From Sedimenticola sp. (lineage in GTDB: Bacteria > Pseudomonadota > Gammaproteobacteria > Chromatiales > Chromatiaceae): 41,286 nt of DNA. The stretch covers positions 1 to 41,286 of the forward strand of contig JALVEB010000038.1 of the NCBI GenBank assembly GCA_027008705.1. Reading direction: 5' to 3'. Under the pieces are notes generated by a model. That model was not told the DNA's origin, ran no database searches, and worked only from the letters and a program-made list of their open reading frames with translations. Positions 33,705 through 41,286 of the stretch are shown in pieces. Every line of letters begins with the position of its first letter. Within the stretch, counting starts at the first letter, position 1. Position numbers and translations under genes: made by a program.

Positions 33705-33998
33705 TCAGATCTCCTCGCATGGGCACAGGTAGCTATAATCGTTGCGCACATCGCGTATCAGGCGCTTCAGTTCGTCGCGGTCGCCGGAGAAGATCGCCAC
33801 CTCGGGCGCATTGCGATCGAACAGCGCGTCGATGGCTTCATCGGCGCGCGTCAGCACCTCCTCGCCGACTTGTTTGTCGGCATAACCCCGGCATACCGGG
33901 CATTCCTCCAGCACCTGCGTGCTGGCCGCGATCGTCGTTGCAATGCGACGTTTCTCGGCTTCGCGTCCGAACAGGCGGTCGAACAGTCGTTTCCACAT
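33705..33998 (-). CDS. 97-aa hypothetical protein with two CxxC/CxC pairs
   Basis: MWKRLFDRLFGREAEKRRIATTIAASTQVLEECPVCRGYADKQVG...YSYLCPCEEI; sits between degS-like and cytochrome c'-like genes. Confidence 0.65.
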   Translation of the reverse strand: MWKRLFDRLFGREAEKRRIATTIAASTQVLEECPVCRGYADKQVGEEVLTRADEAIDALFDRNAPEVAIFSGDRDELKRLIRDVRNDYSYLCPCEEI

Positions 33999-34009
33999 GG
34001 TGAGGGCTC

Positions 34010-35158
<1,149 letters not shown>

Positions 35159-35205
35159 AGTGCAGGTCCGCGTGGGCCAGTCGGAGACTATCACAGGGGG
35201 AGCGG

Positions 35206-35958
35206 ATGATCGAGTTGAGCGAGCTGGCGGCCTGGTGCGACGAACTGCTGGCGGTCGACACCTTCCAGGACTATTGCCCTAACGGCTTGCAAGTGGAAGC
35301 GGGGCGCGAGGTGCGCCGCCTGGTCAGTGGCGTGACCGCCTCGCAGGCGTTGGTCGACGCCGCGGTCGCGGCCGGCGCCGATGCGTTGCTGGTGCATCAC
35401 GGCTATTTCTGGCGCGGCGAGGCCGAGCCGCTGACCGGGATCAAGGGGCGGCGCATCGCCACGCTGTTGCGTAACGGCGTCAGTCTGCTGGCCTACCATC
35501 TGCCGCTCGATGCCCATCCGGAGCTCGGCAACAACCGCCAGCTCGGCGAGCGTCTGGGCATCTCGCCCGGGGCCGCGCCATGGCGCGTCGGCTCGTTGCT
35601 GTGGCAAGGACGGCTGGAGGCGCCGCTGTCACCGTCCGGGTTCGCCGCGCGCATCGCCCGCGCGCTCGGGCGGGAGCCGTTGCACATCGCCGTCGGGGAC
35701 GATCCGATCGAGCGCATCGCATGGTGCAGCGGCGGCGCCCAGGGCGCGATCGAAGAGGCCGCGCGGGCGGGCGCGCAAGCCTATGTCAGCGGCGAGATCT
35801 CCGAGCAGACCACGCACCTCGCGCGGGAGCTCGGCATCCATTACTTCGCCGCCGGTCATCACGCCACCGAGCGCTATGGCGTGCAGGCGCTGGGCGCCCG
35901 GCTGGCCGCGCGCTTCGGCATCGGCCATCGTTATATCGAGATCCCGAATCCGGCCTGA
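35206..35958 (+). CDS. Nif3-like dinuclear metal centre hexameric protein (YbgI family)
   Basis: CDELLAVDTFQDYCPNGLQVEA...LLVHHGYFWRGE...LAYHLPLDAHPELGNN...FAAGHHATERYGVQALG. Confidence 0.93.
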   Translation: MIELSELAAWCDELLAVDTFQDYCPNGLQVEAGREVRRLVSGVTASQALVDAAVAAGADALLVHHGYFWRGEAEPLTGIKGRRIATLLRNGVSLLAYHLPLDAHPELGNNRQLGERLGISPGAAPWRVGSLLWQGRLEAPLSPSGFAARIARALGREPLHIAVGDDPIERIAWCSGGAQGAIEEAARAGAQAYVSGEISEQTTHLARELGIHYFAAGHHATERYGVQALGARLAARFGIGHRYIEIPNPA

Positions 35959-36152
35959 CCCAGGTCAAGGGACCTGGAATATTAACCTGGGTAAACCCTT
36001 GGATTGCTTGACCTTGGCGTGGTTTTTGTACGACAATGGCGCGCCATATTAGAGTATTACCTATCGGTGTTTTTTTCGGCTGACGCGGGTCCGGGCATGA
36101 TGGTTCGGGTCACCGGTGTCGTCGGCCATCCAGCCTTGGGGAGTAAAAACCA

Positions 36153-36746
36153 ATGAGCGCAGAAGGCGTTGATTTGAAGAAACGCCGCATGCTGGTCGCA
36201 GCGACATCCGTCGTCGGTGCGGTCGGAGCTGTGTATGTCGCGGTACCGTTCGTGGCATCGATGCAACCCAGCGCCAAGGCAAAGGCGTTGGGCGCACCAG
36301 CGGAAGCGGATATCAGTAAGCTCGAGCCCGGACAGCTGATGCGCGTCAAATGGCGCGGAAAGCCGGTCTGGATCGTTCATCGCACCAAACAGAACCTCGC
36401 CGATCTGCCGACCCTGGACGACGGATTGCGCGATCCCGATTCGGAGGTGCCGCAACAGCCCCCGTACTGCAAGAACAAATACCGCTCGATCAAGCCCGAA
36501 TACCTCGTCGCGGTCGGTATCTGCACCCATCTGGGCTGCTCGCCGACCTACCGCCCGGACATCGCGCCGGCCGATCTGGGCCCGGACTGGAAGGGCGGCT
36601 TCTTCTGTCCCTGCCACGGTTCCCGCTTCGACCTCGCCGCGCGCGTCTTCAAGGGCGTGCCGGCGCCGATCAACCTGGAAGTGCCGAAGCACCAGTACCT
36701 CAATGACACGACGATCCTGATTGGCGATGATGGAGGGAAATCCTGA
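36153..36746 (+). CDS. petA: Ubiquinol-cytochrome c reductase Rieske iron-sulfur subunit
   Basis: [10 protein letters not shown] and [21 protein letters not shown] cluster ligands. Confidence 0.97.
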   Translation: MSAEGVDLKKRRMLVAATSVVGAVGAVYVAVPFVASMQPSAKAKALGAPAEADISKLEPGQLMRVKWRGKPVWIVHRTKQNLADLPTLDDGLRDPDSEVPQQPPYCKNKYRSIKPEYLVAVGICTHLGCSPTYRPDIAPADLGPDWKGGFFCPCHGSRFDLAARVFKGVPAPINLEVPKHQYLNDTTILIGDDGGKS

Positions 36747-37978
36747 TGAGCATGCTGACGAACCTGGTCGGCTGGATCGATGAGCGTTTCCCCCTGACCA
36801 AGGTCTGGAACGAGCATCTGGCCCAATACTACGCGCCGAAGAACTTCAACTTCTGGTACTACTTCGGCTCGCTCGCGATACTGGTGCTGGTCAACCAGCT
36901 GCTCACCGGTATCTTCCTGACGATGAACTACAAGCCAGACGCCACCCTGGCCTTCGGTTCCGTCGAATACATCATGCGCGACGTGAACTGGGGCTGGCTG
37001 ATCCGCTACATGCACTCGGTCGGCGCCTCGGCGTTCTTCATCGTCGTTTACCTGCACATGTTCCGCGGCCTGCTCTATGGCTCGTACCGCAAGCCGCGCG
37101 AACTGGTGTGGATCTTCGGCATGCTGATCTACGTCGCCTTGATGGCCGAGGCCTTCATGGGCTACCTGCTGCCTTGGGGGCAGATGTCCTACTGGGGCGC
37201 GCAGGTCATCATCTCGCTCTTCGGCGCGATTCCGGTGATCGGCGATGACCTGTCGTTGTGGATTCGGGGCGATTATGTGGTCTCCGACGCCACGCTGAAC
37301 CGTTTCTTCGCCTTCCACGTCATTGCGGTCCCGCTGATCCTGGTGATGCTGGTGTTCCTGCACATCGTCGCGCTGCACAAGGTGGGGTCGAACAACCCGG
37401 ATGGCATCGAAATCAAGAAGGGACCCAAAGGCAACCGCTGGAGCGATACCGCGCCGGCCGACGGCATCCCGTTCCATCCGTACTACTCGGTCAAGGACAT
37501 CGTCGGCGTCGGCGTGTTCCTGATCCTCTTCGCGGCGATCATCTTCTGGCTGCCGGGATTCGGCGGCTGGTTCCTGGAGCCGGACAATTTCACTCCGGCC
37601 AATCCGCTGAAGACGCCGGAGCACATCGTGCCGTTGTGGTACTTCACGCCGTTCTACGCGATCCTGCGCGCGGTGCCGGACAAGTTCCTCGGCGTCGTCG
37701 CCATGGGCGCGGCGATCGTGATGTTGTTCCTGCTGCCGTGGCTGGACCGCAGTCCAGTGAAATCGATCCGCTACAAGGGGCCGATCTTCAAGACCTGGCT
37801 GGTGATCTTCGTCATCTCGTTCATCGCGCTCGGTTACCTCGGCACCCAGCCGGCGACGCCGGGACGCACGATGATGGCGCAGTTCTTCGGTGTGTTGTAT
37901 TTCCTGTTCTTCCTGCTCATGCCCATCTATAGCAAGATGGACAAGACCAAGCCCGTGCCAGAGAGGGTAACCAAATGA
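36746..37978 (+). CDS. petB: Cytochrome b of bc1 complex
   Basis: [19 protein letters not shown]; multiple TM helices; haem ligand His residues. Confidence 0.97.
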   Translation: MSMLTNLVGWIDERFPLTKVWNEHLAQYYAPKNFNFWYYFGSLAILVLVNQLLTGIFLTMNYKPDATLAFGSVEYIMRDVNWGWLIRYMHSVGASAFFIVVYLHMFRGLLYGSYRKPRELVWIFGMLIYVALMAEAFMGYLLPWGQMSYWGAQVIISLFGAIPVIGDDLSLWIRGDYVVSDATLNRFFAFHVIAVPLILVMLVFLHIVALHKVGSNNPDGIEIKKGPKGNRWSDTAPADGIPFHPYYSVKDIVGVGVFLILFAAIIFWLPGFGGWFLEPDNFTPANPLKTPEHIVPLWYFTPFYAILRAVPDKFLGVVAMGAAIVMLFLLPWLDRSPVKSIRYKGPIFKTWLVIFVISFIALGYLGTQPATPGRTMMAQFFGVLYFLFFLLMPIYSKMDKTKPVPERVTK

Positions 37979-38718
37979 AAAAGCTGATCGGTATATTGCT
38001 TTTGTTGGCGGTCCCGCTGGCGGGGGTGGCGAGCGGCCATGCGCACCTCGACAGCGCCAACATCGACCTGAACAACAAGGAGGCCTTGCACAAGGGCGCG
38101 AAGTATTTCGTCAACTACTGCATGGGTTGTCATTCGTTGCAGTACGAGCGCTGGGAGCGCATGGCGAAGGATATCGGCCTGACCAAGGAGCAGGTGATGG
38201 ATAACCTGGTGTTTACCGGCGCCAAGTTCGGCGAGACCATGAAGAACGCGATGCCGGCCGAGGACGCCGCCAAGTGGTTCGGTACCGCGCCGCCCGATTT
38301 GAGCCTGATCGTGCGCTCGAAGAAAGGCGGCCCGGACTGGCTGTACACCTATCTGCGCAGCTTCTACCTGGATCCGTCGCGCCCGTTCGGGGTCAACAAC
38401 CACGTCTTCAAGGATGTCGGCATGCCGCATGTGCTATGGGAGCTGCAAGGTTTGCAGAAAGCCAGGTTCCGCACGGAGAAGGATGCCGAGGGGCACGAGC
38501 ACGAGGTGTTCGAGGGCTTTGAACTCGTCCAGCCGGGCAGCATGTCGCCGGAAGAGTACGACGCCATGGTGCGTGATCTGACCACCTTCCTGGCCTATGT
38601 CTCGGAGCCGGTCAAGCTCAAGCGCCAGCATCTGGGCGTCTGGGTCATCCTGTTCCTGGTCGTGTTCACCGTGCTCGCCTACTTGATGAAGAAGGAATAC
38701 TGGAAAGACGTGCACTGA
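37975..38718 (+). CDS. petC: Cytochrome c1
   Basis: [15 protein letters not shown]-terminal TM anchor. Confidence 0.96.
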   Translation: MKKLIGILLLLAVPLAGVASGHAHLDSANIDLNNKEALHKGAKYFVNYCMGCHSLQYERWERMAKDIGLTKEQVMDNLVFTGAKFGETMKNAMPAEDAAKWFGTAPPDLSLIVRSKKGGPDWLYTYLRSFYLDPSRPFGVNNHVFKDVGMPHVLWELQGLQKARFRTEKDAEGHEHEVFEGFELVQPGSMSPEEYDAMVRDLTTFLAYVSEPVKLKRQHLGVWVILFLVVFTVLAYLMKKEYWKDVH

Positions 38719-38805
38719 GCGCGCCGGATTCCAGTGAGCGGGGGGTGCCTGACCCGGGTTCCGTGGTCGGCGCCCCCTTTGTGTTTTTCGTGGTGGAGTG
38801 AACCC

Positions 38806-39429
38806 ATGTCCGTTGTCTCGAACAAGCGATCCGTCATGACGCTGTATTCAGACCCTCAAAGCATCGATTGCCATCGTGTCCGCTTCGTTCTGGCGGAGAA
38901 GAACGTCACGGTGGATATCGTCGATGTCGATCCGCTCGCCTTGCCAGAGGACGTGATGGATCTGAACCCCTACGGCACCTTGCCGACCTTTGCCGACCGG
39001 GATCTGAGTGTCTATGACGCGATGATCGCCATGGAATACCTCGACGAGCGTTTTCCGCATCCGCCACTGTTGCCGGTCGATCCGGTTTCCCGTACCGCCA
39101 GCCGTCTTTTGCAATATCGCGTGAATCGAGACTGGTACAGCCTTGTCGGGCGCATCCTGGGTGGTGGTAAGGATGCGACCAAGGCGCGCAAGGAACTGCG
39201 TGAAAGCCTGTTGTCGACGGCACCGGTGTTCGCCGCGAAGCCCTTCTTCATGAGCGAGGATTTTTCGCTGGTGGATTGCAGCGTTGCGCCCTTGCTGTGG
39301 CGCCTGCCCAGCCTTGGCGTCGATCTCGGACCGAAGGGCAAGGCGGTCAATGAGTATGCCGAGCGGCTGTTCGCGCGACCGGGATTTCAGCACAGCCTGA
39401 CCGAGCTCGAACGCGAGATGCGACGCTGA
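38806..39429 (+). CDS. sspA: Stringent starvation protein A (GST-like)
   Basis: MTLYSDPQSIDCHRVRFVLAEKNVTVDIVDV...; followed by sspB. Confidence 0.93.
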   Translation: MSVVSNKRSVMTLYSDPQSIDCHRVRFVLAEKNVTVDIVDVDPLALPEDVMDLNPYGTLPTFADRDLSVYDAMIAMEYLDERFPHPPLLPVDPVSRTASRLLQYRVNRDWYSLVGRILGGGKDATKARKELRESLLSTAPVFAAKPFFMSEDFSLVDCSVAPLLWRLPSLGVDLGPKGKAVNEYAERLFARPGFQHSLTELEREMRR

Positions 39430-39452
39430 TCGTCATTTTCGGATAGGTCGAC

Positions 39453-39851
39453 ATGACTCCAAAACGTCCCTACCTGCTGCGCGCCATCCACGAATGGCTG
39501 GTCGATAACCACCTGACGCCCCATCTGCTGGTGGACGCCGGGCGTGATGGCGTACAGGTTCCCGAGGCTTATGTCCGTGATGGGCAGATCGTACTGAACA
39601 TCGCGCCGGGCGCGGTGCGAGACCTCGAGCTTGCCAATGACCTGGTGTCCTTCAGCGCGCGTTTCGGCGGCGTGCCCATGCAGGTGCGGGTGCCGCCGGA
39701 AGCGGTGCTGGGCATCTACGCCCGTGAGAACGGTCACGGTATGATGTTTCTCGACGAACCGGAAGCGGAAACGCCACCCGACGGAGACGACAGCGGTCCG
39801 TCCGGATCGTCCGGCGGTTCGCGGCGCCCCTCGCTGAAGGTGGTCAAGTAG
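39453..39851 (+). CDS. sspB: ClpXP specificity-enhancing factor SspB
   Basis: KRPYLLRAIHEWLVDNHLTPHLLVDA...ISFSARFGG-like core; C-terminal basic tail SLKVVK. Confidence 0.93.
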   Translation: MTPKRPYLLRAIHEWLVDNHLTPHLLVDAGRDGVQVPEAYVRDGQIVLNIAPGAVRDLELANDLVSFSARFGGVPMQVRVPPEAVLGIYARENGHGMMFLDEPEAETPPDGDDSGPSGSSGGSRRPSLKVVK

Positions 39852-39854
39852 TCG

Positions 39855-40781
39855 TCAATCGATTACCAGTTCCACTTTCAACTCAATGCCCCAATCGGCG
39901 CGAAAATCGCCCTCGCGATACAACGCGAGTTGCGGCGCGATCTCTCCGAACAGCTTTTTTCTCCACAGTGGGCGCCGGTAGCGCAGGCGCAGGCGCGACT
40001 CGTCGAGTTGTCCTGCGACGCCGCTTTTGAAGGCGTTGTTCCATTCGTAGCGCAATACCTCGCCGCTGCGCAGCTTCTGGTCGATTCCAAGATCCAGGGA
40101 ATAGGCGTAGCCGTTTTCGGCCTCTTCCAGCCAGAGCCCGCGCAGTCGCACGCGCAACAAACGGCGCTCGCCGAGCAAATGCTCGAAGCCGAGTTGGGTA
40201 TCGGATTGCCAGCCGTCATCGCCATGCCACAACAGTTCCTCGCTGAAATGTCCGAGCCAGCGGCCGGCCTCGAAGGTATGCCGGTAGCGTGGGCCGAGGA
40301 ATATCCGTGGCGCGAGCCGCTGTAATTTCAGGCCGCCGCGCAGGCTGATAGTCGTCTGTTCTTTCTCGCGAAGGAAGTATTGCAGGCCCAGGTTCGAGCT
40401 TTTGTCGAGGCTGCTGCGCGGGCCGAAGAAATCGCTGCTGTCGCCGAGGTCGCTGTCGTTGCCGCTGTCTCCGCTGAAGAACAGGTGCAAGCGATGCGCG
40501 AAGCGCGGCAGGCGAAGCTTGAAGCGCAGCGCGTAGTCCAGTGCGTTGTCGCCGCGTTGTTGAAGCAGCCCTTTGACACCGAGAATCATGCGACTGTTGG
40601 CTTGTTCGAGCAGCAGGCGCTTGTCGCCGAAATGGGCATCGAGCGCGCGCGCATAGTGATCCAGCCGCAAGGCGATCGCGGATAGCGTATGCTCCACCCG
40701 TCGGCCGCTGGCGGCGTCCGCCAACGAAGAGGCGCAAAAAAGTGCGACGAGAAGCCAGGGACGGACGGAAGCGACGGGCAT
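39855..40781 (-). CDS. Putative outer-membrane/beta-barrel-like secreted protein of unknown function
   Basis: Signal peptide (MPVASVRPWLLVALFCASSLADA) then alternating amphipathic segments. Confidence 0.6.
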   Translation of the reverse strand: MPVASVRPWLLVALFCASSLADAASGRRVEHTLSAIALRLDHYARALDAHFGDKRLLLEQANSRMILGVKGLLQQRGDNALDYALRFKLRLPRFAHRLHLFFSGDSGNDSDLGDSSDFFGPRSSLDKSSNLGLQYFLREKEQTTISLRGGLKLQRLAPRIFLGPRYRHTFEAGRWLGHFSEELLWHGDDGWQSDTQLGFEHLLGERRLLRVRLRGLWLEEAENGYAYSLDLGIDQKLRSGEVLRYEWNNAFKSGVAGQLDESRLRLRYRRPLWRKKLFGEIAPQLALYREGDFRADWGIELKVELVID

Positions 40782-40971
40782 GCGGCATGGTAGCAGACCG
40801 CCGCGTTCGGCGTAATCCGTCGCGGCGGCGGGAAAGCGGCCGTTTTTCTGTCGGGGGGGGATTACCCTGATAAGGGTGCGAGAAATCACCCGGGACGGTT
40901 GATCTGGGTTAATCAGAGTTCGCTTATGCATCCAAGATGGCGGCAGCATTCAAGGAAAAAGTCAGGCAAAC

Positions 40972-40985
40972 ATGATCTGGATCAA
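40972..40985. promoter_or_regulatory. FNR/DNR-family-like site ATGATctggATCAA; related imperfect site TTGATctggGTTAA at 40899-40912
   Basis: 9/10 match to TTGAT-N4-ATCAA upstream of a multiheme cytochrome gene. Confidence 0.45.
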
Positions 40986-41101
40986 GGTTTTGATGGGCGT
41001 CGCGGCGTTCTACTTGCCGTCGAGGGGATCCGCGGTGACGGGTCGAGCCGAAAGATCAAGGCGAAAGCCGACAATAGATGAACACCGAGAGGAGGAATAC
41101 C

Positions 41102-41286
41102 ATGCGGAGTGTCGTTCTCTGTATCAGCTTGCTGCTGTTCAGCAGTATCTCCATGGCGTCCGTGAAGGCGCCGCCGAAGACCATGTCCGACACCACCAAG
41201 GAATGCGTGAAGTGTCACAAAAAGCACAGCCCGGGAATCGTTCAGCAATGGGGCGCGAGCAAGCACTACCGCGCCAATGTCGGCTG
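41102..41286 (+). CDS. Multiheme c-type cytochrome, hydroxylamine-oxidoreductase-like N-terminus (truncated by window)
   Basis: MRSVVLCISLLLFSSISMASVKAPPKTMSDTTKECVKCHKKHSPGIVQQWGASKHYRANVGC; signal peptide and CVKCH. Confidence 0.7.
   Translation, partial: MRSVVLCISLLLFSSISMASVKAPPKTMSDTTKECVKCHKKHSPGIVQQWGASKHYRANVG

Noticed and set aside
40863-40876. NarL 7-2-7 site at accctgataagggt
   Set aside because: Palindrome is real but matches the TACYYMT consensus poorly, so no regulator is assigned

Overview
High-GC gammaproteobacterial-type chromosomal window, mostly housekeeping. In order: the ParB C-terminus; the complete F1Fo ATP synthase operon (atpIBEFHAGDC); a SlyD-like FKBP PPIase; glmU; glmS; tRNA-Lys(TTT); a minus-strand bufferin-type RiPP cluster (small Cys-rich precursor, DUF692/MNIO enzyme, DUF2063 partner); mgtE; ptsI-ptsH-manX-like EIIA-rapZ; a TlpA-like / CoA-binding / greB block; an AT-richer two-gene island (AAA ATPase plus TOPRIM/DUF4276-like protein, a candidate defence pair); LPS core genes (waaF, waaC, lpxL-like, two glycosyltransferases, a methyltransferase); speD; murB; a cytochrome c'-like gene; degS-like; a Nif3-like gene; petABC; sspAB; a putative outer-membrane protein; and the start of a multiheme cytochrome gene. 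The most striking unexplained structure is a dispersed family of about 160-bp foldback repeats (consensus ends TATACTCGTCGCCCATGAATTTTCGG...CCGAAAATTCATGGGCGACGAGTATA). There are three full-length copies and at least two short or degenerate derivatives, apparently at TA targets. One derivative overlaps the 5' end of mgtE and could supply its start codon. Other items worth checking are a different 126-bp element with 15-bp perfect terminal inverted repeats and a REP-like core after atpC, an unlisted 30-aa PEP-CTERM-like ORF upstream of rapZ, and paired FNR-like sites before the multiheme cytochrome. All family calls come from reading motifs; no database search was run.
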